Shown here in pieces: positions 1-9,333 of a stretch of DNA of 64,000 bases. How positions within the stretch are numbered: position 1 is the stretch's first letter; the number at the start of each line of letters is the position of its first letter. The notes under the pieces are model-generated. The model was not told where the DNA came from, did no database searches, and worked only from the letters and a program-made list of their open reading frames with translations. Source of the DNA: an uncultured Flavobacteriaceae bacterium (GTDB lineage Bacteria; Bacteroidota; Bacteroidia; Flavobacteriales; Flavobacteriaceae); the NCBI GenBank assembly GCA_943787365.1, contig CALSMD010000001.1:620001-684000 (forward strand). The letters are read 5' to 3'. Position numbers and translations under genes: made by a program.

Positions 1-117
1 AGTTTTGATGGAGACCCACAACTGTTACAAGCCATCGGACTGATGGTATTTGGAATTTTAATCATCCTCATTTTAGAAAAAATAAGTACCAAAATAAACA
101 CGATTGAAACGTCCTAA
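1..117 (+). CDS. DUF368 (PopT-like) protein, C-terminal end only
   Basis: The window opens inside this gene; 38 codons remain before the TAA at 115-117. The visible tail is a hydrophobic helix (GLMVFGILIILILEKIS) followed by a short polar end. This layout matches the C-terminus of the next gene, a DUF368 protein ending in a similar helix. DUF368 proteins of the PopT type are known to recycle undecaprenyl phosphate across the cytoplasmic membrane. The next gene's TTG start overlaps this one by 14 bases, so the two are probably translationally coupled tandem paralogues. The assignment rests on the tail and the neighbour only. Confidence 0.55.
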   Translation, partial: SFDGDPQLLQAIGLMVFGILIILILEKISTKINTIETS

Positions 118-1120
118 CGATCATACAAACCCTTTTTTACTGACCCTAAAAGGGGTCATTATGGGAGCTGCCAACAAAGTGCCCGGCGTTTCTGGTGGGA
201 TTGTGGCGTTTGTGATGGGCTTTTATGAAGAGTTTATTTATTCCTTGCAGAAATTCAATATCAAAGCAGGAAAATTATTTTTCAGCGGAAGGTTTAAAAG
301 TTTTTACACTTATGTAAACGGTCGATTTTTAGCCTTGCTGTTTTTAGGGATGATCATTAGTTATTTTAGTGTTTCTAAACTGTTGGACTACTTCATTGAA
401 CGCTACGAACTCTATGTATGGAGTGTGTTTTTTGGAATGATCGTCGGTTCGATTTATTATATTTATAAAGATTTTAAATCTTGGAACACCAAAACAATCG
501 TGATGGCTTTCCTTGGAATCATTGCAGGGATAAGCATTAGTTTTTTAAATCCAGCAACACAAAACGACAACCTTTGGTTTGTCTTTTTATGTGGAATGAT
601 TAGCGTCACAGGCATGGCGTTACCAGGGTTTTCAGGATCCTTTATATTGATTTTACTAGGGAATTATGTCTTGTTGTTAGTGGACTCTGTCAACGTTCTT
701 TTTGATACGTTTGTGTTTATAGTTTCTGGAGATTTTAGTTTTATGTCTGATCCCCAACATCTGAGACTTTTAACAGTTTTATTAGTTTTTACACTTGGTT
801 CGATGGTGGGATTGGTGAGTCTTTCGCATCTGTTAAGCTACATTTTAAAGCATTATAAATTCAAAACATTGGCTCTTATTATGGGATTTATCACAGGATC
901 GCTTGGCGTTGTGTGGCCATGGAAAGAAGCCCTCTATAAACAAGATGCCTTAGGGGATTTCATAAGAGATACAAATGGCGAACAAATCATTGAAAATTAT
1001 CAACGGTATTTGCCTGAAATGAACACACAAACCATTTATGCCCTCTTATTTATAATTTTTGGAGCAGCCATTGTTCTGGGATTGGAATGGTATGGAAACA
1101 AACGTAAACAGCATATATGA
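104..1120 (+). CDS. DUF368 domain membrane protein (PopT-like undecaprenyl-phosphate flippase)
   Basis: A 338-residue multi-pass membrane protein. The family signature lies near the N-terminus (KGVIMGAANKVPGVSGG, about residues 16-32), and the repeat of this half-motif (GMALPGFSGSFILILLG) lies near residue 170, as expected for an inverted-repeat transporter fold. DUF368/PopT proteins are known to return undecaprenyl phosphate to the cytoplasmic face for envelope polymer synthesis. The start is TTG at 104; the first in-frame ATG (161) falls inside the conserved motif and would cut off its first residues. The gene overlaps the upstream paralogue by 14 bases and aroE by 4 (ATGA), so the three look cotranscribed. 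Confidence 0.85.
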   Translation: MKRPNDHTNPFLLTLKGVIMGAANKVPGVSGGIVAFVMGFYEEFIYSLQKFNIKAGKLFFSGRFKSFYTYVNGRFLALLFLGMIISYFSVSKLLDYFIERYELYVWSVFFGMIVGSIYYIYKDFKSWNTKTIVMAFLGIIAGISISFLNPATQNDNLWFVFLCGMISVTGMALPGFSGSFILILLGNYVLLLVDSVNVLFDTFVFIVSGDFSFMSDPQHLRLLTVLLVFTLGSMVGLVSLSHLLSYILKHYKFKTLALIMGFITGSLGVVWPWKEALYKQDALGDFIRDTNGEQIIENYQRYLPEMNTQTIYALLFIIFGAAIVLGLEWYGNKRKQHI

Positions 1121-1848
1121 AGAATTTTGGATTGCTTGGTAAAAACATTGACTACTCATTTTCGAGAGGATATTTTAAAGATAAATTTGAAACCAACAAA
1201 TTAGACTGCACTTATAACAATTTTGATTTAAAAACGATCGAAGATTTTGAGTCCATAAAAAACTCCGAAACAGAGCTTGCAGGACTGAATGTCACCATTC
1301 CATACAAACAAGCGGTACTCCCCTATTTGGATGCCATTGATTCAGAAGCACAAGAAATTGGTGCCGTGAATACAATTAAAATAGAAAACGGAAAATTAAC
1401 AGGCTATAATACCGATCATTTTGGATTTGAACATAGTTTAAAACCCCATCTCAAATCCCATCACAAAAAAGCTTTAATTTTAGGAACAGGTGGTGCCTCA
1501 AAAGCCATCGCTTTTGCTTTGAAAAAATTAGACATTCATTTTGAGTATGTATCCAGAACCGCATCGTCTTCTGTAAAATACACTTATGAGTCTTTGGCAG
1601 TCGAGGGAGTTGAGAACTACCAAATTATCATCAACTGCACCCCTTTAGGAACTTTTCCGGATATAGATAAATGCCCTGCTATTCCTTATGAACAGATTAC
1701 TTCAAAACATTTACTCTTTGATTTGATTTACAATCCTGAACAGACTTTATTCCTCAAACATGGAAAGGCAAAAAATGCCACGACGCTCAACGGGCTCGAA
1801 ATGCTCCGTTTACAAGCGGAAAAATCGTGGGAAATATGGAACTCCTAA
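1117..1848 (+). CDS. aroE: Shikimate dehydrogenase
   Basis: A 243-residue cytoplasmic enzyme that reduces 3-dehydroshikimate to shikimate with NADPH in aromatic amino-acid synthesis. The N-terminal substrate domain carries the SFSRGYF segment (S-x-S type, near residue 14) and GLNVTIPYK with the catalytic lysine at about residue 65. It is followed by GAVNTI and the NADPH-binding glycine-rich loop LGTGGASKAIAFAL near residue 122. NCTPLGTFPD and the C-terminal GLEMLRLQAEKSW also match the family. It is slightly shorter than Escherichia coli AroE (272 residues), as is common in Bacteroidota. The ATG overlaps the stop of the DUF368 gene, implying coupled translation. Confidence 0.95.
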   Translation: MKNFGLLGKNIDYSFSRGYFKDKFETNKLDCTYNNFDLKTIEDFESIKNSETELAGLNVTIPYKQAVLPYLDAIDSEAQEIGAVNTIKIENGKLTGYNTDHFGFEHSLKPHLKSHHKKALILGTGGASKAIAFALKKLDIHFEYVSRTASSSVKYTYESLAVEGVENYQIIINCTPLGTFPDIDKCPAIPYEQITSKHLLFDLIYNPEQTLFLKHGKAKNATTLNGLEMLRLQAEKSWEIWNS

Positions 1849-1878
1849 TTAAAAAAGTAATTTAAAAGAATTATATAA

Positions 1879-1909
1879 TTTGTAGATTAGAGGGATAATG
1901 TTATATTTA
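1879..1909 (+). promoter_or_regulatory. Probable Bacteroidota promoter for the DUF349 gene
   Basis: TTTG at 1879-1882, then 19 bases, then TATATTTA at 1902-1909. This resembles the primary sigma consensus of the phylum (TTTG near -33, TAnnTTTG near -7) except for the last base. It lies 37 bases before the ATG at 1947, in the only gap between aroE and this gene. Confidence 0.45.
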
Positions 1910-1946
1910 TGCTTCAAGTCATTTTAACACTAAAACATTGAAAGAT

Positions 1947-3956
1947 ATGTCAGAGCACGATAACCTGCAAGATGCAGATGGAGATAACCTAAACGCCACT
2001 CCCCAAGAACAAAGTTCAACAGAGAACCCTACGCCTTCTGAAGAAATTCCTACAGAAGAAGTGACAAGTTCAGAAACGCCTACAGAGGAATCCACAGCAA
2101 CCCCTGAGAAGGTAGTGGAAACCACAAGTTCAGAAGAAAAAGAGACTTCTGAGGAAGCGCCTAAAGAAGATAAAACTTCCGAAGCTTCTACTGAAGATGC
2201 AGAAGAAACTCATGAAGATGCTGTAGAAGAAGAAAAAGATTCTGCAGTCAATTATGAAGAACTTTCATTAGAATACTTAATTAATGAATTTGAAAAATTA
2301 TTAAATTCTGAGAACATTCACAGTGTTCGTAACAATATCAACGAAGTCAAAAATAATTTTAATGCTAAATTCAGTGCATTAATTTCAGAAAAGAAAGAAG
2401 CATTTTTGGCGGAAGGTGGGAATGCAATTGACTTCGAATTTATAAGTCCTTTAAAAAAGCAATTCAACGAATTGTCTAAAACCTTTAGAGAAAAACACCA
2501 GTCTTTTCAGAAAAACAGAACACAAGAGCTCAATCAAAACCTTGAGATTCGCTTGCAAATCATCGAAGAAATCAAAGGATTAATTAATGTCGAGGGCGAT
2601 ATTAACTCGGCTTACAATACTTTTAAAAATTTACAAGAGCGTTGGAGAAATACAGGACAAATTCCCTCTAGTGAGAACAATAATACATGGAACAATTACC
2701 GTCACCATGTAGAGATATTTTATGGTTTTTTACACCTCAATAGAGATCTTAGAGATTTAGATTTTAAGCATAATTTAGAACAAAAACAGAAAATTATAAT
2801 AAGTACTGAAGAGTTGGCAAATGAAACCGATTTAAACAGAGCGTTTAGAGAGCTTCAAGCACTTCACAAAATTTGGAAAGAAGAATTAGGCCCTGTTGCC
2901 AAAGAATATAAAGATGAGCTTTGGGACCGATTTAGTGCTGCGACAAAAGTAATTAATGACAAGCGTCAGGATTATTACAATCAACTGGAAGAAAAGTTTG
3001 AAGAAAATCTTAAAATTAAAAATGAGATCATTGCTCAAATTAATGCTATCTCTGAAAAAACCATCAATTCTCACAAGGATTGGCAGGGAAATATAAAAGA
3101 AATTGAAGTGCTTAGAGAAGCCTTTTTCAAGACAGGAAAAGTCCCTTCTAAAGTCAATGAAAAAACATGGTCTGGATTTAAGGATGCCGTGAGAACGTTT
3201 AATAAGAATAAAAATAATTACTATAAAACCTTAAAGAAAGACCAGTCAGAAAACTACAAGAAAAAACTGGAATTGGTAGAAATTGCTGAGCAAAATAAAG
3301 ACAGTGAAGACCTAGAGACAACCTTGGTTTTGATGAAAAACATTCAAAATACATGGAAAACAATCGGGCATATTCCACGAAAAGACAGTGATAAGTTATG
3401 GAAACGATTTAGAGGCGCATGTAACTCATTTTTTGACCGTTATCATGAACAAAAAAGCTATGGAACTGAAAAAGAAATTGCTGCCTTAGAACAAAAAAAT
3501 AATTTATTAGATTCCCTTAAAGCATTTGAATTAAGTGATGATAAGGACAAAAATTTAGAAGCCTTAAATGAATTTTCTAGTCAATGGAAAAAACTAGGAC
3601 ATGTCGTTCAAAGCAAACGTTTTATTGATGGGAAATTCTTTAAAACGCTTGATGGTTTCTATTCTAAACTAGGCTTGGACAAAGAAGCGATGGACGATTT
3701 AAAGTACACGCTTAAATTGGAAACATTAGCACAGGATCAGAGATTGTTTAGCAATGAAGTGACGTTCATACGGAAAAAAATGGATGAGATCAAAAGTGAA
3801 ATCAATCAGTTGGAAAACAACCTCCAATTTTTCTCTAATGTGAAAGATGACAATCCACTTGTTAAAGAGGTTCACAAAAATATTGACAAGCATAAAGCTA
3901 CTTTACAAACTTGGAACGTAAAATATTCTAAGATCAAAAAAATGATACAGCAGTAG
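1947..3956 (+). CDS. DUF349 repeat protein with acidic N-terminal tail
   Basis: About 669 residues with no signal peptide or membrane segment. Residues 1-100 are disordered and rich in Glu, Thr and Ser. The rest is highly charged helix holding about five DUF349 units, each with a central W-x-x-x-G-x-(I/V)-P-like motif followed by W-x-x-(F/Y) (for example RWRNTGQIP, AFFKTGKVP, TWKTIGHIP, QWKKLGHV). The biochemical role of DUF349 is unknown to me. ATG 1947 was chosen; an in-frame TTG at 1938 would add three residues. It stands alone between aroE and the convergent mazG, four bases away. Confidence 0.8.
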   Translation: MSEHDNLQDADGDNLNATPQEQSSTENPTPSEEIPTEEVTSSETPTEESTATPEKVVETTSSEEKETSEEAPKEDKTSEASTEDAEETHEDAVEEEKDSAVNYEELSLEYLINEFEKLLNSENIHSVRNNINEVKNNFNAKFSALISEKKEAFLAEGGNAIDFEFISPLKKQFNELSKTFREKHQSFQKNRTQELNQNLEIRLQIIEEIKGLINVEGDINSAYNTFKNLQERWRNTGQIPSSENNNTWNNYRHHVEIFYGFLHLNRDLRDLDFKHNLEQKQKIIISTEELANETDLNRAFRELQALHKIWKEELGPVAKEYKDELWDRFSAATKVINDKRQDYYNQLEEKFEENLKIKNEIIAQINAISEKTINSHKDWQGNIKEIEVLREAFFKTGKVPSKVNEKTWSGFKDAVRTFNKNKNNYYKTLKKDQSENYKKKLELVEIAEQNKDSEDLETTLVLMKNIQNTWKTIGHIPRKDSDKLWKRFRGACNSFFDRYHEQKSYGTEKEIAALEQKNNLLDSLKAFELSDDKDKNLEALNEFSSQWKKLGHVVQSKRFIDGKFFKTLDGFYSKLGLDKEAMDDLKYTLKLETLAQDQRLFSNEVTFIRKKMDEIKSEINQLENNLQFFSNVKDDNPLVKEVHKNIDKHKATLQTWNVKYSKIKKMIQQ

Positions 3957-3960
3957 CCAA

Positions 3961-4734
3961 CTACAATTTTTTGGCTTCTTCCCAATACACATCCATCTCT
4001 GCAAGGGTCATTTCCGAAAGTGATTTTTGCAGAGATTTGGCTTTGGTTTCTAAATACTGAAAGCGTTTGATGAATTTTTTATTGGTGCGCTCTAGCGCAT
4101 TTTCTGGGTTGATATCTAAAAAACGGGCGTAGTTTATCAATGAAAATAATACATCTCCAAATTCATCTTCAATAGCGTCTTGATTTTTGTTATCTATTTC
4201 TATTTTCAGCTCTCCAATCTCCTCCTCTACTTTTTCCCACACCTGATCAGAATGTTCCCAATCAAAGCCAACTCCGGCCACTTTTTCTTGAATTCGACTG
4301 GCTTTGACCAAAGCAGGCAAGCTTTTCGGAACGCCTTGTAGCACGCTGGTTTTTCCCTCTTTCAGTTTTAAATTCTCCCAATTTTGCTTGACTTCGGTTT
4401 CGTCCTTGACCACCACATCACTGTAAATATGGGGATGCCTGTGAATCAGTTTTTCGCAGATGCTATTGATGACATCCGAAATATCAAAATCTTTTGTTTC
4501 ACTTCCTATTTTAGCATAAAATACTATGTGGAGTAAAAGATCGCCAAGTTCATTTTTAACTTCTGCTAAATCCTTGTCCAATATCGCATCGCCTAATTCG
4601 TAGGTTTCTTCGATGGTGAGATGTCGAAGAGTTTCCATGGTTTGTTTTTGATCCCAAGGACATTGTTCACGAAGTTCGTCCATAATGGTTAACAAACGGT
4701 CAAATGCTTGTAATTGGTCAGCTCTATTGGTCAT
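3961..4734 (-). CDS. mazG: Nucleoside triphosphate pyrophosphohydrolase
   Basis: A 257-residue all-alpha NTP pyrophosphohydrolase that hydrolyses (d)NTPs to NMPs and pyrophosphate, acting in house-cleaning of nucleotide pools. It has the two tandem MazG domains of the long E. coli type. The first begins LLTIMDELREQCPWDQKQT and carries the metal-binding EETYELGDAI and NELGDLLLH. The linker region VPKSLPALVKASRIQEKVAGVGFDW is typical of the full-length family, and the second domain has EEIGELKIEI and EDEFGDVLFSLINYAR. The length matches E. coli MazG (263). It overlaps the upstream nitronate monooxygenase-like gene by 11 bases, so they are probably cotranscribed. Confidence 0.93.
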   Translation of the reverse strand: MTNRADQLQAFDRLLTIMDELREQCPWDQKQTMETLRHLTIEETYELGDAILDKDLAEVKNELGDLLLHIVFYAKIGSETKDFDISDVINSICEKLIHRHPHIYSDVVVKDETEVKQNWENLKLKEGKTSVLQGVPKSLPALVKASRIQEKVAGVGFDWEHSDQVWEKVEEEIGELKIEIDNKNQDAIEDEFGDVLFSLINYARFLDINPENALERTNKKFIKRFQYLETKAKSLQKSLSEMTLAEMDVYWEEAKKL

Positions 4735-5689
4735 TATTTATGTTTAAATTGATAGTTGATATGCGAGTTTGACACGCCTTAAACTCAGTTAAAATGGAAT
4801 CTACAATATCGGAAACGGGCGAAATTTCATCAATCAGTCCCGATATTTGTCCAATTTCTAATTCGCCTTCTTCTAAATCGCCTTCAAACATTCCTCGTTT
4901 GGCACGGGCGCGTCCTAAAATATTTTTTAAATCTTCGGACGATGGTGACGTTTTATATACCGCTTGTAAATCTTGATAAAATTTATTTTTCAAAAGGCGT
5001 ACTGGCGTTAATTCTTTAAGTGTTAATTGTGTATCTCCTTCTTTGGCTAAGAGCACTGCGTTTTTAAAAGCTTCGTGGGCAGAGGATTCTTTACTCGCTA
5101 CAAACCGACTTCCTATTTGGACACCATCGGCACCAAGCGCCATGGCAGCCATCATTCCATTGCCAGTTGCAATACCTCCCGCTGCAAGTAACGGAATTGT
5201 GATTTGCGTGCGCACCATCGGAATGAGAGTGAAAGTCGTCGTTTCATCGCGGCCATTATGACCACCTGCTTCAAAACCTTCAGCTACGATTGCATCGACA
5301 CCCGCTTCTTGTGCTTTTAAGGCAAATTTTAAGCTGCTCACCACATGCACCACAGTAATGCCGCGTTCTTTCAACCACGAGGTCCAAGTCTTTGGATTTC
5401 CAGCAGATGTAAAAATAATTTTTACGCCTTCTTCTACTATAATTTTCATCAACTCTTCAATGTTGGGATAGAGCATCGGAACATTCACGCCAAAGGGTTT
5501 TGTGGTGGCTTGTTTACATTTTTGAATATGAGTTCTTAAGACATCGGGATACATGGATCCTGCTCCTATTAAACCCAAAATTCCAGCGTTGCTTGCCGCA
5601 GAAGCTAATTTCCACCCACTGTTCCAAACCATTCCTGCCTGAACAATAGGGAATTGAATTCCAAAAAGTTGGGTGATCTTATTTTGCAT
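4724..5689 (-). CDS. Nitronate monooxygenase-like FMN protein
   Basis: A 321-residue TIM-barrel flavoprotein of the nitronate monooxygenase / 2-nitropropane dioxygenase family. The family oxidises alkyl nitronates using FMN and O2; the FabK enoyl-ACP reductase branch shares the fold. Diagnostic segments are PIVQAGMVWNSGWKLASAAS at the N-terminus, EGFEAGGHNGRDE (FMN/substrate site, about residue 140), and AAGGIATGNGMMAAMALGADGVQIGSRF (FMN phosphate binding). The true substrate cannot be read from sequence. It starts directly at the end of the subtilase gene (one base apart) and overlaps mazG, forming a minus-strand unit. Confidence 0.8.
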   Translation of the reverse strand: MQNKITQLFGIQFPIVQAGMVWNSGWKLASAASNAGILGLIGAGSMYPDVLRTHIQKCKQATTKPFGVNVPMLYPNIEELMKIIVEEGVKIIFTSAGNPKTWTSWLKERGITVVHVVSSLKFALKAQEAGVDAIVAEGFEAGGHNGRDETTTFTLIPMVRTQITIPLLAAGGIATGNGMMAAMALGADGVQIGSRFVASKESSAHEAFKNAVLLAKEGDTQLTLKELTPVRLLKNKFYQDLQAVYKTSPSSEDLKNILGRARAKRGMFEGDLEEGELEIGQISGLIDEISPVSDIVDSILTEFKACQTRISTINLNINNDQ

Positions 5690-7297
5690 CTATTCTTTTA
5701 TGAGCTTAAACGTGATCGATTTTTTATTTTCTGTGTGAATTGTTAATAGATAAAGTCCCTTTGAAAACGTTTCCATACTGATAGGTTGCATGCTTTCGAC
5801 TTGGTTTTCATACACTAACACTCCTAAAACATTATGTATCGAAATAAAAATACTGTCTGTTGTATATGGGAGTTTTATAAAAAATTCTGAATGTACGGGG
5901 TTTGGGAAAACTTCAAATTCAAGTTGTTTAGCAGTCTGATGACTCAATCCTAGAGTCAAAGCAGATTGAAAATCTGGAATTCCATAGCCAAGAAAAAAAT
6001 CGGGACTCGAATATTGAGAGGCTGACTCTCGAATATACGCCATGATTTCTGCATTTGTAGCATCTGGTAACGCCTGAACTAGAGAGGCAACGCCCCCAGC
6101 TAAAATAGGCGAACTGAACGAGGTGCCATTGGATTGCGAAATTTGATTGCTACTATTGATGACATAACTGCCAGAACCTCGTGCTGCAACGTCTGGTTTA
6201 TGGGTAAGTTGAATAACACTCCCTTGAGAACTAAACGATGCATAGATTCCATTTCCATCAACTGCAGCAATCGTTAAAACTCCTGCTGCATCTGCAGGAG
6301 TCACAATTCCAGAAGCTCCAGAATTGCCTGCCGAATTTATTAAGATCAACCCTTTTTCAAAAGCGATATTCGCTCCTTTAGAGCTATAGGTTGTGTTGCC
6401 ATTTAATTGTGCTGTTGTATAACTATAATTAGCATTATCAAAACCTTTATACCCTAGAGACGTATTAATGACCTGTACGCCTAAACTATCGGCACGTTCG
6501 ACGGCCTCTAACCAATAGCTTTCCTCCACAGGGTTTTCGGAAGCGACATCCTCGGTTCTAAAAAGATAGTAAGTCGCATCAGGTGCCGTGCCTACATATT
6601 GATCCTGTACAAATCCTGCCATGGTACTCAATACTTGTGTACCATGTTGACTCGCTGTTGAAGTATAAACTGCGGTCGTTCGGTCTACAAAATCATAGCC
6701 ACCCTTTAAATTTCCAGCAGTACGCAAGCGTTCAAATCCAGCCATCGTATTTACATTCGGAAAGCCCGCATCAATAACCGCAACCACCACGCCATCTCCT
6801 GTATAATTCGCTATATGTAACTCATCTACATTGAGCATTTCTACTTGGTTTTGAGTGGTTCCGTAGTTGAAATTAGTAAGATTGGCTTCTACTTGAAATT
6901 TATTTTGAACCGATTCCATGCGCGCATTTAAATTTGAATCTGCAAAAACGATCTCATCTACTAAATCATGAGTGGTCATTAAACTATTGATATCTGCTTC
7001 TGACCCTCTTACATGAACGGCATTGAACCATTTTGATTTAGCTTTATAAATAATTCCTGTGGAGGCTTTGATGAGAGTAATATAAGGCTCATGAACAGGC
7101 ACATCTCTTTCGTCAATAGCTACCGAATGATTTGCTTTCCGATCAATTGCTGCCTGCGTTAAAATGCTAATTGGATTTGATAACGAAGCCGTTGCGGTTG
7201 GTTTATCTGTAAAATAAATCCAGGCGTCTTGCTGTGCAAATACTGTCAATTGGCAGACTAAAAAGGTAACTAAAAAAAGCTGCGTTTTTAAAACCAT
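5690..7297 (-). CDS. Secreted S8 family serine peptidase with C-terminal sorting domain
   Basis: A 535-residue secreted protease. A signal peptide (LFLVTFLVCQLTVFAQ) is followed by a propeptide-like stretch and a subtilisin domain with the catalytic triad in order: Asp in VVAVIDAGFP (about residue 175), His in SQHGTQVLSTMAG (about residue 217) and Ser in NGTSFSSPILAGG (about residue 390). The last 80 residues form a beta domain (FEVFPNPVHSEFFIKL to KSITFKLIKE) that matches the type A sorting domain used by the type IX secretion system, so export through T9SS is inferred. The gene abuts the nitronate monooxygenase-like gene and sits 20 bases from the end of mnmA. Confidence 0.9.
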   Translation of the reverse strand: MVLKTQLFLVTFLVCQLTVFAQQDAWIYFTDKPTATASLSNPISILTQAAIDRKANHSVAIDERDVPVHEPYITLIKASTGIIYKAKSKWFNAVHVRGSEADINSLMTTHDLVDEIVFADSNLNARMESVQNKFQVEANLTNFNYGTTQNQVEMLNVDELHIANYTGDGVVVAVIDAGFPNVNTMAGFERLRTAGNLKGGYDFVDRTTAVYTSTASQHGTQVLSTMAGFVQDQYVGTAPDATYYLFRTEDVASENPVEESYWLEAVERADSLGVQVINTSLGYKGFDNANYSYTTAQLNGNTTYSSKGANIAFEKGLILINSAGNSGASGIVTPADAAGVLTIAAVDGNGIYASFSSQGSVIQLTHKPDVAARGSGSYVINSSNQISQSNGTSFSSPILAGGVASLVQALPDATNAEIMAYIRESASQYSSPDFFLGYGIPDFQSALTLGLSHQTAKQLEFEVFPNPVHSEFFIKLPYTTDSIFISIHNVLGVLVYENQVESMQPISMETFSKGLYLLTIHTENKKSITFKLIKE

Positions 7298-7317
7298 GAA
7301 ATTGTGTTTTTAGCAAT

Positions 7318-8508
7318 TTAAGAAATTACACCCGAACCAACTAATTCATCTTCTAAATACCAAGCGACAAACTGACCTTCAGTAATAGCGGATTGAGGGG
7401 ATTCAAAAGCAACATAAAGTCCCTCCGTTGTGGCATATAAGGTGGCAGTCTCTAAATTTTGACGGTAGCGAATACGAGCCATAACTTGAAGTGATTGACC
7501 AATTTCGATTGCTAAATCGGTACGTACCCAATGTACTTCGGAGGACTGAACCAACAATACCGATCGGTACAATCCAGGGTGGTTTTTTCCTTGTCCTGTG
7601 TATATGATATTATCCACAACATCAGTATCTATGACAAAAAGAGGTTCTACGGTCCCGCCAACGGCCAATCCTTTTCGCTGTCCTTTTGTGAAATAATGAG
7701 CCCCTTGATGGGTTCCCACTGCAACACCATCAGATGTGGCATATTTAATTTTTCGAGCTCTAAAAACCAACTCTTCTTCTTTAGATTCAAAGGTGGGTTG
7801 TGTGGTTTTATAATCTTCAAAACTATCGGGGATTTCTATAATCTGACCTTCTTTAGGTTGTAATTGTTGTTGTAGAAAATCCGGCAAACGTACTTTGCCT
7901 ATAAAACACAAGCCTTGAGAATCCTTTTTATCAGCGGTTACTAAATTTAATTTAGTGGCAATCGCCCGGACTTCAGGTTTGGTTAATTCTCCAATAGGAA
8001 ATAAGGTTTTAGACAATTGTGCTTGCGACAATTGACATAAAAAATAAGATTGATCTTTATTGGAATCTGCTCCAGAAAGGAGTTTATAAATTTCAGGATT
8101 TGAAGAACCTTCAACGGTTCCTTTTCGGCAATAGTGACCCGTTGCTACATAATCGGCTCCAAGAGATAAAGCTATTTTCAAAAAGACATCAAATTTAATT
8201 TCGCGGTTACAAAGAATATCCGGGTTTGGGGTGCGCCCATTTTTATATTCATTGAACATATAATCGACAATCTTGTCTTTGTATTCTTCACTTAAATCAA
8301 CCGTTTGAAAGGGAATGTTTAATTTTTCCGCTACCAACATCGCATCATTGCTGTCATCTAACCAAGGGCAATCGTTGGAAATGGTCACCGAGTCGTCATG
8401 CCAATTTTTCATAAACAAGCCTATCACGTTGTATCCCTGTTCTTTTAATAGATAGGCAGCAACACTAGAATCTACACCTCCTGAGAGACCGACAACGACT
8501 GTTTTCAT
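7318..8508 (-). CDS. mnmA: tRNA-specific 2-thiouridylase
   Basis: A 396-residue cytoplasmic enzyme that puts sulfur on U34 of tRNA-Lys, -Glu and -Gln using ATP and a sulfur relay. It shows the PP-loop [15 protein letters not shown] at residues 8-22, the catalytic Cys100 in [12 protein letters not shown] and the second catalytic cysteine in [17 protein letters not shown] near residue 200. DKDQSYFL, a tRNA-binding hallmark, and the C-terminal beta-barrel ([18 protein letters not shown]) are also present. The length is normal for Bacteroidota. It is first in the minus-strand block that runs toward mazG; the 825-base repeat-rich spacer lies upstream. Confidence 0.97.
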   Translation of the reverse strand: MKTVVVGLSGGVDSSVAAYLLKEQGYNVIGLFMKNWHDDSVTISNDCPWLDDSNDAMLVAEKLNIPFQTVDLSEEYKDKIVDYMFNEYKNGRTPNPDILCNREIKFDVFLKIALSLGADYVATGHYCRKGTVEGSSNPEIYKLLSGADSNKDQSYFLCQLSQAQLSKTLFPIGELTKPEVRAIATKLNLVTADKKDSQGLCFIGKVRLPDFLQQQLQPKEGQIIEIPDSFEDYKTTQPTFESKEEELVFRARKIKYATSDGVAVGTHQGAHYFTKGQRKGLAVGGTVEPLFVIDTDVVDNIIYTGQGKNHPGLYRSVLLVQSSEVHWVRTDLAIEIGQSLQVMARIRYRQNLETATLYATTEGLYVAFESPQSAITEGQFVAWYLEDELVGSGVIS

Positions 8509-8629
8509 TTATTAATTTTTAAGCATGCTTGGTTTAATTGCAAATTTACAACTAATTATAATGTAGAACTTAAGATTTAAAGAGAAAATAGAGAAGAGAA
8601 AATAGATGCAAGAACCAAGAGGTCCCAAC

Positions 8630-8723
8630 TTTGTCATGCTGAACCTGCCTATCGGCAGACAGGCTTGTTTCAGCATCTCCAGATCACAACGTAGAGACCC
8701 TGAAACAGGTTCAGGGTGACAAA
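8630..8723. repeat. REP-type inverted repeat (GTCA..CTGAACCTG family)
   Basis: The left arm TTTGTCATGCTGAACCTG (8630-8647) pairs with the right arm CAGGTTCAGGGTGACAAA (8706-8723), 16 of 18 positions complementary. A nested small hairpin, CTGCC tat CGGCAG, lies just inside the left arm. The same arm sequence family recurs at 53112-53191 and 58085-58153, so this is a dispersed palindromic repeat. Confidence 0.75.
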
Positions 8724-9050
8724 TTGAGATGTTGATTTAACACGGGAGATTCAAATTGAATTTAGTCTTTTCTCTATTCTCTTTGTTCTTGATTCTTCTT
8801 TCAGCACTTCACATACAAAACACTTCGATCTATCACGCCTCGGAGTGACTGCGCCTACCTTCGGTTGGTAAACTCGGAGTGACAAAGTAAATTCAAATTG
8901 ACTTTAATATTGAGTCTTTTGTCTTGGTTCTTGATTCTTAATTCTCACATCATAATACTTCTTTCAGCACTTCGATTTATCACGCTTTAGCGTGGCTGTG
9001 CCTGCCTACCAAAAATAGGCTCAGTGTGACAAAACAGATTCTTTACTCTT

Positions 9051-9070
9051 CAAGGGGCTTAAGCCCCTTG
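9051..9070. repeat. Perfect 20-base palindrome
   Basis: CAAGGGGCTTAAGCCCCTTG is fully self-complementary. It lies in the repeat-rich spacer upstream of mnmA and downstream of yidC. A second hairpin, AAAACCA...TGGTTTT, follows at about 9132-9166. The function is unknown; it may be the end of a small mobile repeat. Confidence 0.6.
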
Positions 9071-9333
9071 TTACCCAATATTATGGATTTAGAAATTTGT
9101 CATGACTCTATAGAATGGCATAATACAAACAAAAAAACCACCGTAACTGAATATGATGGTTTTTGTTTTAATACTTACTGTTATGGGCAACCGTTAGAAA
9201 CGAGCACCAGCGTGAGATTCAAATTGACTTTTGTTTTAAGTCTTTTTTCTATTCTCTTTATTCTTGACTCTTAGTTCTTGACTCTATTTTCTCAGATCTT
9301 AATACTTGATACTAAATTCTTAATACTCAAATA

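Larger units (their letters stand above)
8509..9333. other. Gene-free repeat-rich spacer
   Basis: This 825-base gap between mnmA and yidC (both minus strand) holds no convincing gene. It contains purine-rich blocks (AGAGAAAATAGAGAAGAGAA at 8581) and pyrimidine-rich blocks (CTTTTCTCTATTCTCTTTG near 8767, and again at 9242). It also has a REP-type inverted repeat at 8630-8723, two diverged copies of a TATCACGC...GTGACAAA unit (8840-8890 and 8967-9034) and a perfect 20-base palindrome at 9051-9070. Low-complexity TTGATTCTTAATTCT-like strings fill the rest. It looks like an accumulation site for small non-coding repeats. Confidence 0.75.

Noticed and set aside
1919-2125. Minus-strand frame of 68 codons over the start of the DUF349 gene
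   Set aside because: It is the mirror of the Glu/Ser/Thr-rich coding repeat on the other strand; Ser/Val-rich composition follows from that.
7531-7863. A 110-codon plus-strand frame within mnmA
   Set aside because: It is fully contained in the well-conserved C-terminal half of MnmA on the other strand.
9026-9274. An 82-codon frame in the mnmA-yidC spacer
   Set aside because: It spans a perfect palindrome and low-complexity TTCTTGACTC-like repeats, its residues look random, and it has no partner or promoter.
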